From Oceanospirillum linum (GTDB taxonomy: Bacteria; Pseudomonadota; Gammaproteobacteria; Pseudomonadales; Halomonadaceae), in contig NZ_MTSD02000002.1 of NCBI RefSeq assembly GCF_001995095.2, positions 186,001 through 250,000 of the forward strand: a stretch of DNA of 64,000 nucleotides, in the 5' to 3' direction. Of this stretch, positions 56,537 through 64,000 are shown in pieces. Within the stretch, counting starts at the first letter, position 1, and each line of letters opens with the position of its first letter. Position numbers and translations under genes: made by a program. Under the pieces are notes generated by a model that saw only the letters and a program-made list of their open reading frames with translations, ran no database searches and had not been told where the DNA came from.

Positions 56537-56794
56537 TTAGATAAGAGGCCTCACAACGTGCCTGGAATGGCAGACCTTCATACAAATATTGTCTGAAAAG
56601 GTAGAACCAAAGCACGCCACCAATATGGCCAGGGCAGCGACCAGGAACGCATAAAGAAGAAAAGCTACAACCCTGTCGTTAAGGGCTACTGGTTTGCTGT
56701 GCAGAGACTGCATGGCCAAAAACCAGCCAACGTCACCACCCATCCGGCCCAGTATTAAACTATTCAGGTCGTCAAGAAGCAACGTTAATGTCAT
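56537..56794 (-). CDS. hypothetical small membrane protein
   Basis: An 85-residue frame with one hydrophobic segment (VVAFLLYAFLVAALAILVACFG) and a polar start. AAGG is close to the ATG. It fills the gap between the PAS gene and the next membrane protein gene on the same strand. No family is recognised, so it may be a chance frame. Confidence 0.4.
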   Translation of the reverse strand: MTLTLLLDDLNSLILGRMGGDVGWFLAMQSLHSKPVALNDRVVAFLLYAFLVAALAILVACFGSTFSDNICMKVCHSRHVVRPLI

Positions 56795-56845
56795 ATTCCT
56801 TAAGTAACTTCAAGTAACTGACGACAAAAATTAGCGCAAATTCAG

Positions 56846-57421
56846 CTAAGATGCTGCTTTTTTATCATCCGGAGTAAAGTTGGCAGTATGAAGCTCACCA
56901 GCATCCGGCCCCGCCGCAGGTGCACCTGTCTGCAGTACCTTTGACTGGTTTTCTACTGCAAGAGCACGGGTGGATTTGTCACTCAGAAAAATAAATACGC
57001 CCAGAGCGATCAGCAAAAAGGCTGTACTGCTGATAATAGCCACCGGGTAATAGAGGTTTCCAGCCAGATCAAACTGGCTATATTTGATGACCATGATCAA
57101 CCCTTCCAGTGACAAGGCGACACATACGGTTCCGATAAAACGAGGAATCGTCCTCCTTAAAGCCGCCACCGGGTCTTCATCTTCTGCTTCTTCTCCGGAA
57201 TACTCCTTATGGATAACCAGAGCTAATTCAAAAACAGCCAGCGCGATAATCCCAGTGTTAATACTCCCCAGAAAAATCTGCATAAACCCTACGCCATCGA
57301 CCAGATCATTAAAGATGTCGAAAATCAGAGAGAAAACAATTGCAAGGGCCAAAACCAAGAAAATAATTGAGAAGAGTTTGGCAAAGGATGTGCGTATCAG
57401 GAGATTCGTTTGTGAGTTCAT
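56846..57421 (-). CDS. hypothetical four-helix inner-membrane protein
   Basis: A 191-residue protein with about four helices (near 13-35, 45-68, 95-112, 125-148) and a polar C-terminal tail of about 40 residues. An acidic cytoplasmic loop (EYSGEEAEDEDPVAALRR) lies between helices two and three. AAGGCG precedes the ATG. I do not recognise the family. The clean start and coding composition suggest a real gene. Confidence 0.7.
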   Translation of the reverse strand: MNSQTNLLIRTSFAKLFSIIFLVLALAIVFSLIFDIFNDLVDGVGFMQIFLGSINTGIIALAVFELALVIHKEYSGEEAEDEDPVAALRRTIPRFIGTVCVALSLEGLIMVIKYSQFDLAGNLYYPVAIISSTAFLLIALGVFIFLSDKSTRALAVENQSKVLQTGAPAAGPDAGELHTANFTPDDKKAAS

Positions 57422-57579
57422 CAGAACGCCTTTTATTAAACTTAAATCTAAAGTACCTTACTATACTCACCGGATGAATGAATTAAAAAATCTCTTTTAT
57501 TGAAATGTTTCCACCGAAAAAGAATCTAACATGCTGATTTATCGAATATTAACAAAGGCTGTATACAAAAAAATTATGC

Positions 57580-58405
57580 TTACATCCGATAGGTTAAGGT
57601 TACATGCAGTGCCTGTTTGTTTTTACCATCAACAATAGGACTGTCGGTAATCGTAGTATCAAAATACTCAAACCGGTAGGAACTATGCACGCCCCACCGT
57701 TGGTCAAAGATATAACTTACATTGACGCTGGCAAACAGGTTCAAAGCGCTATCAGGCTCATAGAAAAACCTGCCTTTATTGGTATCAACATTCCGGCCGG
57801 AGACCCCGTACAGGTGACGGACATAATCCTGACTTTGCCAGTAAAACCCAGTATTCGCTTTTAGGTTCAACCCTAATCCCCGGCCGAACAAAATATGTTC
57901 CACGGCAACTTCTGCAGTAAAGCCGTCAGAATTGCCGGATATATCCTGCTCCATCTTCAGAGTCAGTTGCCGATACCTGAACTGCGCTAAAAAAGTCACA
58001 TCACCACCACCGGATTCATAGCCATCCAGCTCAGGAGCCCTTGACGCTTTAAAGCCAGGAATCCAGTTTGTATGATAACTATCATCCCGATAGCCAACAC
58101 CTAAACCATACTGAGCGTCAGGAAAACGGATTATGTACTGAGCGATACCATACTTTGGACCAATATGCCAGTTACCGACTTCAGCATTAATAAAAGGTAA
58201 AGCCGTGTTTTGTGTCATGCCCCCCCTTCCATGAAGCCCGCTGCACACCAGACATCAGGCCAAACTCCCAGCGCACTTGATCGGAATACTCCTCAGATTC
58301 CCTGTTCATTTGGCCACTAGCCAGGACCACATCAGATACCAGCATAACACCCCAAACAATGCTTAATGAAGCTTTGACATAAGTAGAAGAGAATGGTTTG
58401 AACAT
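57580..58405 (-). pseudogene. MipA/OmpV-family outer-membrane protein, frameshifted as read
   Basis: Two frames together encode about 274 residues. The first has a signal peptide (MFKPFSSTYVKASLSIVWGVMLVSDVVLA) and VRWEFGLMSGVQRASWKGG. The second resumes at MTQNTALPFINAEVGNWHIGPKYGIAQY and ends with beta-strand-rich sequence and a terminal aromatic-containing LTYRM. One base fewer in the C7 run at 58220-58226 joins them. MipA/OmpV proteins are beta-barrels, linked to murein synthesis complexes or to outer-membrane permeability. It is divergent from the DesK-type kinase, with CRP-like sites between. Confidence 0.75.
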
Positions 58406-58496
58406 TCTGCAAGGTAATATCATGACGTAGTATCCTAGTTTTCAACACACGAAAAATAACGAGGAAGCAAGTCTAAGGGGAAACAACATCAGCTGC

Positions 58497-58514
58497 TTGT
58501 GATAAATGTCACAA
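58497..58514. promoter_or_regulatory. CRP/Vfr-like site 1
   Basis: TTGTGATAAATGTCACAA contains TGTGA-N6-TCACA, a full match to the CRP consensus. It lies between divergent mipA and the kinase gene. Confidence 0.7.
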
Positions 58515-58520
58515 TCTAAA

Positions 58521-58538
58521 TCGTGACATTTATCACTT
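58521..58538. promoter_or_regulatory. CRP/Vfr-like site 2
   Basis: TCGTGACATTTATCACTT contains GTGA-N6-TCAC. Its arms mirror site 1, so 58499-58536 is also a 14-base perfect inverted repeat with a 10-base spacer. The centre is 24 bases from that of site 1. Confidence 0.6.
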
Positions 58539-58599
58539 CGCAATAACCATCTAAAAAAGCTAGAGTTTCTACATAATTTTCAGCCGTGAACAGCCTGAC

Positions 58600-59826
58600 A
58601 TGAACCAACCAGACACAGCTCAGTCCTACCTAAGAAAAGCGCTAAGCAATCGGATTGAGCAAATAAAAGACCGTTATGAATTCCTACTGGCATTGTTTAC
58701 ATGGAGCTTCGTAAGTTTATATACCTTTAATAGCTGGCTGGTACCAAGCGTAATTCCGAACCACCTGCCGGAAGTTTCTGCACTAAACATTACCCTACTC
58801 TGCTCAGCTTTTTTCCTATATCTGCTATACATGATCTTCACTGACTTTTACAGATGGCGCTGGCCTCAATGGCAAAAACAGGTACTGATCATCACATTAA
58901 TGATTCAATGTGGTCTGATGCTGTTCTTTAACATTGGGCTAACGGCAATTCTGCTAATTATCTACCTCGTAAGGCTGGTGGATTATGGACTAAAGCCAAA
59001 ACTGATTATCCCTGTGATAGCTCTCCCCCTAGTCATAGCATTGATTAAAGCTGATTCTGGAAACTCCCAGCACACTCTGGTCAATGGGCTGGCCTTTACC
59101 TTGTACAATGCCTTTGCCTATTTATTTGCTATTCGTTTGCACTCAGAACGCCAGGCCCGAGCTCAATCCGCCAATTTATTGAGAGAACTAAAAGCAACCC
59201 AATCTTTGCGTTACAACACCATAGCTCGTGACGAACGTCTTCGGATCGCTAGAGATTTACACGATACACTAGGCCATCACTTAACGGGTCTGAGCATTCA
59301 GCTAGAAGTCGCAAGCCACTGCAAAGCAGAGCGTGCTGCAGAGCATGTTAGCAAAGCACAACAAATCACACGGTTGCTTCTGAGTGATGTCCGAAACTCC
59401 GTCAGCACCTTGCGGGAACAGCGAAAAATCAACCTGACATCAGCATTGCAGGCTCTTTGCAACAACCTACCTCAGCTTGAAGTCAAACTAAGAATATCTC
59501 CTGATTTGGAAATCTGTAATGCGCAGCTGGCCGGAGCTCTATTCAGGGCTGTGCAGGAAGCACTGACCAACTGTATGAAACACAGTACCGCTGAATAAAT
59601 AGAAATACAGCTAAAAAAAGACCTCACCGGTTTAAGCTTAAGCCTGCAAGATAACGGCAATAACTGCTTGCCAAAGAAACGGATGCAATCTCCTCAATCT
59701 GGGAATGGACTAAGAGGAATGGAGGAACGGTTCCTCCCTTTTAACGGTAAAGTCAAAGCGGGCTATAACACGCAAGGATTCTCAGTTCAGATCAATGTGC
59801 CATTTTCTGATAGCGATCAATTTTAA
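58600..59826 (+). pseudogene. DesK/NarX-type sensor histidine kinase with an in-frame stop
   Basis: A membrane kinase with about six N-terminal helices and a HisKA_3 domain (RDERLRIARDLHDTLGHHLTGLSIQLEVA; the first H is the phosphorylation site). The ATPase N-box AVQEALTNCMKHS is present. A TAA at 59596-59598 stops translation there. The same frame continues with IEIQLKKDLTGLSLSLQDNG and GNGLRGMEERFLPF (G-boxes) to a stop at 59826, so a 408-residue protein is interrupted by one stop codon (CAA to TAA would explain it). The truncated product would lack much of the ATP site. Confidence 0.85.
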
Positions 59827-59867
59827 TCTAAATGCCACCGGATCAGATAAAAAGAGGAGCTCTCATC

Positions 59868-60509
59868 ATGATTAATGTCCTTATTGTCGATGACCAAACT
59901 TTACTAAGAGAAGGCCTAAAAAGCTTGCTAGCTTTAAAGAAGAACATTCAGGTTGTGGCAGAAGCCGTCAATGGGCAGGAAGCTTTAGCCATTTTAGAGG
60001 ATAAATCCCGTAATATTGATGTAGTTATGCTGGATATCCGCATGCCTATATTGGACGGAATAGGTGTCTTAAAAGCAATGAGAGAGCAGCACATGCAGCA
60101 GGCAGTACTGGTATTAACCACCTTTGATGATACCGAGCAAGCAATGGAATGCATTCGCCAGGGAGCAAAAGGCTACGCATTAAAAGATATCAACCTAGAG
60201 CGCCTAACCTGTGCCATCGAAGCCCTTGCAAAAGGAGGTACGGCCCTGTCGCCAGGTATTACAGACCGGATACTCACTACTCCTCCCAAAAAAAATGACT
60301 TCTACGAGCCTGTAATAGAAACACTCACAGAAGGCGAGCTGAAAGTACTTAGTTTGATCGCCGCAGGTTACTCTAATATCGAAATCGCTGCAGCTCTTCA
60401 CCGTTCAGAAGGCACAATTCGCAATCAGGTTTCTTTCATTCTTAGGAAACTGGATGTTAGAGATCGCACTAGAGCCGTGCTTAAAGCTATTGACCTCGGA
60501 CTACTCTAA
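59868..60509 (+). CDS. NarL/FixJ-family response regulator
   Basis: A 213-residue regulator. The receiver domain has DDQ near the start, phospho-acceptor DIRMPILDG and K in GYALKDI. The C-terminal LuxR-type helix-turn-helix is LTEGELKVLSLIAAGYSNIEIAAALHRSEGTIRNQVSFILRKLDV. The ATG at 59868 follows GAGGAG. It lies 41 bases behind the restored kinase end and is its evident partner. It remains intact although the kinase is interrupted. Confidence 0.92.
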   Translation: MINVLIVDDQTLLREGLKSLLALKKNIQVVAEAVNGQEALAILEDKSRNIDVVMLDIRMPILDGIGVLKAMREQHMQQAVLVLTTFDDTEQAMECIRQGAKGYALKDINLERLTCAIEALAKGGTALSPGITDRILTTPPKKNDFYEPVIETLTEGELKVLSLIAAGYSNIEIAAALHRSEGTIRNQVSFILRKLDVRDRTRAVLKAIDLGLL

Positions 60510-60712
60510 CACCACTAAAGCAACAGGAATTATCAGGGACAGCTTCAAACCGAGTGTTGCAACACCACTATATTTTGAAAACCTTCTCGGCCGCCCATTG
60601 AAGTTCTGATAGCTGCTCAGAAGCAAATCCGTTATGATGCCCGCGTATTTCAGGGGATAAGTTCAATACTGCGAGTATCACTTATCACCTCATATCAAGT
60701 ATCAGGATTCCA

Positions 60713-61111
60713 ATGAAAAAAACATTTAAGCTTTCCCATTCGAAGATCAAATATCCACGCCTGATCGAAGCGGCCAAAAACGAAGCCAAAAAATACCTTA
60801 AAAGAGAACGCAATAAGGTCTTACCTAAGGGTTTCGATTTTTGGGACTTTGACTGTAAGTTCGGCGCAGATACCGAAAGCGCACAAGAGATTCATGTTAC
60901 ACAGATCAATGAGAAAATAAGCCATGCTGAAGCTGAACAGTGGCAGAGCTTTTATCTGGAGATCATCGCAGTACCGGCAAACCGGGTTTTTGTTGAACGC
61001 GAAGAAGAGCCGGAGCAAATAAACGATGGCACCGAGGACGCTGTAGGTACTGTCCGGCAGCGTGAAGCAACAGATCCATTTGAAGATGATCAGCCCTCCG
61101 AAGATAGCTAG
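60713..61111 (+). CDS. DUF6172-family protein
   Basis: A 132-residue protein. The N-terminal KTFKLSHSKIKYPRLIEAAKNEAKKYLKRERNKVLPKGFDFWDFDCKFG resembles a small conserved proteobacterial family (DUF6172 as I recall it). The C-terminal 40 residues are acidic and likely disordered. AGGATT precedes the ATG. The function is unknown. Confidence 0.7.
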   Translation: MKKTFKLSHSKIKYPRLIEAAKNEAKKYLKRERNKVLPKGFDFWDFDCKFGADTESAQEIHVTQINEKISHAEAEQWQSFYLEIIAVPANRVFVEREEEPEQINDGTEDAVGTVRQREATDPFEDDQPSEDS

Positions 61112-61143
61112 CGCTGCCTTCGCCACCAAAGACTTCAGTATCG

Positions 61144-61170
61144 GGTCTGCGTATTCTATATACGCAGACC
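61144..61170. terminator. perfect hairpin between convergent DUF6172 and gspL genes
   Basis: GGTCTGCGTAT (61144-61154) and ATACGCAGACC (61160-61170) form a perfect 11-base stem with a 5-base loop in the 67-base gap between convergent genes. No T-run follows on either strand, so termination is only a guess. Confidence 0.5.
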
Positions 61171-61178
61171 AAGACCTG

Positions 61179-61928
61179 CTAAAAAACCGACAACCACTGA
61201 TTTAACAGATACAACCCCACCGCGAGCCCTCCCATAGCGAAGACACCAACAAAAGGACTTACCTCACTTTGTTCCGGTGTTATTAAGTTCCATTGATGGG
61301 CTTCCAGCAATAACGGCACACTATCATCCCTATCTGCAGCCTGAAGCTGGTGAGCAGTAGGAATCCGGGGAATTATTTGCCAGAAGTCCGGTCGGGGTTG
61401 AGCCCGAATGGCGTCATCCAATAACGGACAAACGGAACACGGCAAGCACGCTTTCAACCGGATAACATGGGCACTGCTGTTTTCTTTATCAGGCTGCCCT
61501 GGTGCTTTCAGCCTCGCCATGAGAGTTTCAAGGCTTTGACGATCCCAAACTGCCGTATTACACATCATCGTTTCCGGCACGGAACCATCATATTGGACAT
61601 CCACATAATGCACACCAATTTGCTCAATATCCTGAGCCAACTGCTCCTCCAGTAAAACCGGCAGCAGCTTCTGTATACTACGCTTAACCCCTTGGGGTAC
61701 ATCAACCTGATGAAAGCTCAGCAGCTCATCCGCCAAAAAGAGATACAGGTTAACCGTGGGACTTTCCGCAGCTAATGTCCCATGAAAATCTGAGAAATCC
61801 CCCTGCATGCCACTCTGAGCAAACCCACCTCCGTTACCTGATAATGCTAACTGATCCAATGGAAACCAAACCAGAGGGTTTTCAGGGTCTCGATATGGCT
61901 GGTAAATTACAGCCAGATTACGCGGCAT
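61179..61928 (-). CDS. gspL: GspL, type II secretion inner-membrane protein, short form
   Basis: A 249-residue protein. The cytoplasmic actin-like domain of GspL (MPRNLAVIYQPYRD...LPVLLEEQLAQDIEQIGVHYV) is followed by one helix (VGVFAMGGLAVGLYLLNQWL) and a stop. The periplasmic ferredoxin-like domain is missing; normal GspL has about 400 residues. The ATG at 61928 with AAGGAG upstream is chosen over far upstream starts overlapping gspK. No gspM follows; the next gene is convergent. Confidence 0.85.
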   Translation of the reverse strand: MPRNLAVIYQPYRDPENPLVWFPLDQLALSGNGGGFAQSGMQGDFSDFHGTLAAESPTVNLYLFLADELLSFHQVDVPQGVKRSIQKLLPVLLEEQLAQDIEQIGVHYVDVQYDGSVPETMMCNTAVWDRQSLETLMARLKAPGQPDKENSSAHVIRLKACLPCSVCPLLDDAIRAQPRPDFWQIIPRIPTAHQLQAADRDDSVPLLLEAHQWNLITPEQSEVSPFVGVFAMGGLAVGLYLLNQWLSVF

Positions 61929-61974
61929 AGTCCAAACTCCTTGCCTGAACGTTGATGATTCATGGTTGCGGTTA

Positions 61975-63003
61975 TCACTCTTCAGCCTGCCGTATGAAGC
62001 GCTGCCGGGAAACGGGTTGAAAGCGACGCTGCAAGACAGATACATGGCCGGTATCAAGATCCCGTTCCAGCAAGGTGGTCAAAGCAAAGCGCTGTGCCTG
62101 CCAGTCAACCTGGGTAGTAATCATAAAAAACCGGCTGCGTATTGAAAATAGCTCCGCCAATTCCAGAGGTATGGATCGCTCCGTCAGAAACTTTGTCACA
62201 GATTGAATCGGCACATATTCAGCTCCCACCAGCAAGGACCTGGCCTGATCCTCTGTTTGCCCAAGCAGGGCAGCAAGGGCATCAGGGTTCGCAGCGTTAA
62301 GATTGATCTGGGTATGCGACGGAAGCCCCACCAGCATTTCACTCATCCGGAGGCGATCTTCCGGAGACCCCGCCGCCAGCAGCATCAGCTCATCGGTATC
62401 CAAAAGATTCTGGTCTGAGGTCCGATACGCAGGCGTCTGTAACAGGTAGTCATTATCTTCGGCCCCTGTCAGACCTGTCGGTATATTATTCTGGTCGATC
62501 CAGTCCAGAGCCTGATCTGCCAGAGCCTCCGGAACACCGTTGATACTCAGTAGTTGCCGCAAGCTGGTAAGATAGCGCACATCGGAATGGCCACCGTCTT
62601 CTTTCAGTAGGTTGTTGATATTCAGAAAACCATCCATTGGCAAAATACGGATGCGCAGACTGTCGTCTTCAGAACTATCATGACCGGTGTTCAACAGGAA
62701 ATGGTCGAGCTGCCCCCAGGGTTCCGAAGGATGATCGTAAGCCTGCTCTCCTGCCGCCTGATCCTGTCGCCAGTCTTCTTTTAAAAGCGCAATGGCATAA
62801 GTTTCACCACCACGAGCATAGGCTTCAAGCTGCTGTTGCAGCTGGTAAGCTCCGGTTTGCTCTGTCCGGATACCCCCCTGACTCATCATACGCGCAGCCA
62901 GAATCGCCGCGATAGCAAAAATCAGCAGAACACTGATCAAAGCAACTCCAGACTGCCTGCCACCGGCCCAGACAGGTGGATTACGGGTCACAGGTGGTTT
63001 CAT
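61975..63003 (-). CDS. gspK: GspK, type II secretion minor pseudopilin
   Basis: A 342-residue minor pseudopilin. A basic N-terminus is followed by G-VALISVLLIFAIAAILAARM, the prepilin-type helix cleaved by GspO. The large globular insert (residues about 100-280, with DWIDQNN and LNAANPDALAALLG) is typical for GspK, the tip subunit. Its start overlaps the gspJ stop as ATGA. Confidence 0.94.
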   Translation of the reverse strand: MKPPVTRNPPVWAGGRQSGVALISVLLIFAIAAILAARMMSQGGIRTEQTGAYQLQQQLEAYARGGETYAIALLKEDWRQDQAAGEQAYDHPSEPWGQLDHFLLNTGHDSSEDDSLRIRILPMDGFLNINNLLKEDGGHSDVRYLTSLRQLLSINGVPEALADQALDWIDQNNIPTGLTGAEDNDYLLQTPAYRTSDQNLLDTDELMLLAAGSPEDRLRMSEMLVGLPSHTQINLNAANPDALAALLGQTEDQARSLLVGAEYVPIQSVTKFLTERSIPLELAELFSIRSRFFMITTQVDWQAQRFALTTLLERDLDTGHVSVLQRRFQPVSRQRFIRQAEE

Positions 63004-63692
63004 CAGATCCCCGTCCAGGCAAAAACACGACGAATAGCGCCATAAGTTTTATGGTTGAACCGGATTTCAATACCATCCGGTAAACGAAATAAATCCGTCA
63101 CTCCCTGCTGGTTCTCTACTGGCCAGAACACCTGCCATGTGCCCTCAGCTGTCACGCGAATATTGAAATGGGTTACGCCGGTCAGTAACACCTGTATATG
63201 CGGCTTCGTGTCCTGAGCCCGGTCCAATACCGGCCAGAGTAGCCGCTGCAGCTCGCCATCCTGCAAACGATAGCCCACACGCTGTTTAACTCCGGTCAAA
63301 GGAAACCCATTGGATACCTTGGTTCCATCATGGGGTGAAGCTGACACCAGCCAATCGGCACTACGGGTGAACTCCAGAGGCAGTCCTCCACGATAATTCA
63401 CAGCAAAAGCGGGAAAAGGATCACCTAATTCATCACGAATAGGGCGACGGGATAACTGCTTCAGATCTTGACCAATAACGGAAACAGCCTTTTGCAACTG
63501 ACTGAAGCTATCGGAATGTTCCCGGGTGTGCTCATAGGTGCGAATAACACTATTGAGTAACTTATAACCCGCAAGCCCAATCAATGCGAAAATAGCAACA
63601 GCAATCAGCAGCTCCAGTAACGTAAAACCCGACTGCAGACGTCTTCCATCTCTCTTTAAATCAGAGGCAGGCTGATCTGTTATAAAACCCAC
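63003..63692 (-). CDS. gspJ: GspJ, type II secretion minor pseudopilin
   Basis: A 229-residue protein with the prepilin motif SGFTLLELLIAVAIFALIGLAGYKLL after a 20-residue leader. RRPIRDELGDPFPAF and the C-terminal beta sheet (LPDGIEIRFNHKTYGAIRRVFAW) match GspJ. The start is a GTG at 63692 with AGGTC upstream. It is coupled to gspK. Confidence 0.94.
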   Translation of the reverse strand: MGFITDQPASDLKRDGRRLQSGFTLLELLIAVAIFALIGLAGYKLLNSVIRTYEHTREHSDSFSQLQKAVSVIGQDLKQLSRRPIRDELGDPFPAFAVNYRGGLPLEFTRSADWLVSASPHDGTKVSNGFPLTGVKQRVGYRLQDGELQRLLWPVLDRAQDTKPHIQVLLTGVTHFNIRVTAEGTWQVFWPVENQQGVTDLFRLPDGIEIRFNHKTYGAIRRVFAWTGI

Positions 63693-63695
63693 GAC

Positions 63696-64000
63696 CTATA
63701 GCTCCGTTCGCATAAAGCTGGTGAGCCGGGCCAGAGCAAAGCTTTTAGCGGAGGCCGTATCGCCATCTTCATGGCGGTATACCTCCAGCTCAACCCGTAC
63801 TAAGAATGGCGATTCCGTGGAAAATACCTGTGCTTTCACAAGAAAGTGCCGCCCAGCCAGCTCCGCCTCACTGCTGCTTTCACCTATTCCAGGAGGCGTG
63901 CCAGCCAAGCGCAGTTCATTCATTTTGTTTTGGGCAACCCAGTTTGCGATCACCCGCTGCTCCAGTTGACTGCTCTGACGCACATAACCGCTACTGGCGG
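63696..64000 (-). CDS. gspI: GspI, type II secretion minor pseudopilin (partial)
   Basis: The minus-strand frame is open to the window edge and encodes the C-terminal about 100 residues. NWVAQNKMNELRLAG and GRHFLVKAQVFSTESPFLVRVELEVYR are the GspI core. The prepilin N-terminus lies outside the window. It is followed three bases later by gspJ. Confidence 0.9.
   Translation of the reverse strand, partial: ASSGYVRQSSQLEQRVIANWVAQNKMNELRLAGTPPGIGESSSEAELAGRHFLVKAQVFSTESPFLVRVELEVYRHEDGDTASAKSFALARLTSFMRTEL

Noticed and set aside
58187-58423. Separate small exported protein
   Set aside because: It is the N-terminal part of the frameshifted MipA/OmpV gene.
1-64000. CRISPR arrays, tRNA or rRNA genes, prophage or integron features
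   Set aside because: None could be recognised on either strand.

Overview
This window looks like chromosome from a marine-type gammaproteobacterium, most likely of the Oceanospirillales group. That placement is inferred from gene content and protein flavour: an NsrR-type regulator, a gcvT/sdaA/gcvHP cluster, a NasR-controlled nitrate assimilation cluster with nirBD, a type II secretion operon and REP/RAYT elements. No rRNA, tRNA, CRISPR array, prophage or classical insertion sequence was seen.

Layout. 1-1560: a nitric-oxide or redox stress cluster (LysR-type regulator fragment, a two-helix membrane peptide, a hemerythrin-like protein, nsrR) with an NsrR-like operator lying on the promoter. 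1563-9123: glycine/serine catabolism (gcvT, an XRE-cupin regulator, sdaA, gcvH, gcvP) with a shared palindrome in front of the two arms. 9026-9916: a RAYT transposase embedded in REP palindromes. 10147-13761: a methionine-type ABC importer with two binding lipoproteins. 13812-21281: accessory genes on both strands (AEC transporter, two ICMT-like proteins, ABC ATPase, MarR regulator with EamA exporter and nitroreductase, PQQ sugar dehydrogenase, YitT). 21288-25699: a PhnD-like binding protein coupled to a large hybrid histidine kinase. 25880-30464: leuA, an Lrp-type regulator, rlmF and a TauE/SafE transporter.

30492-46384 is the most coherent system: assimilatory nitrate metabolism in three transcription units (nrtABD; nasC-nasA; nirB-nirD-modABC) plus the antiterminator gene nasR. 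Each unit has a GG-N10-GC sigma-54 promoter followed by a leader ending in a strong intrinsic terminator with a related stem, which is what NasR/ANTAR antitermination would need. The units together import nitrate, reduce it to ammonium and supply molybdenum for the cofactor.

46510-64000 holds a BMT5-like methyltransferase with a zinc-finger tail, an RND efflux pair, YeiH, a bestrophin, a NYN nuclease-like protein, a split PAS + chemotaxis transducer pair, a MipA/OmpV porin-like gene, a DesK-type two-component pair with tandem CRP-like sites, a DUF6172 protein and the distal part of a type II secretion operon (gspI-J-K-L) that ends in a short GspL with no gspM.

Four genes (nasA, nirB, the RND pump and mipA) are broken by one-base length differences in homopolymer runs, and the DesK-type kinase has an in-frame stop inside its ATPase domain. 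The homopolymer pattern suggests sequencing error as the first explanation, with true mutation, phase variation or, for nasA, programmed frameshifting as alternatives.
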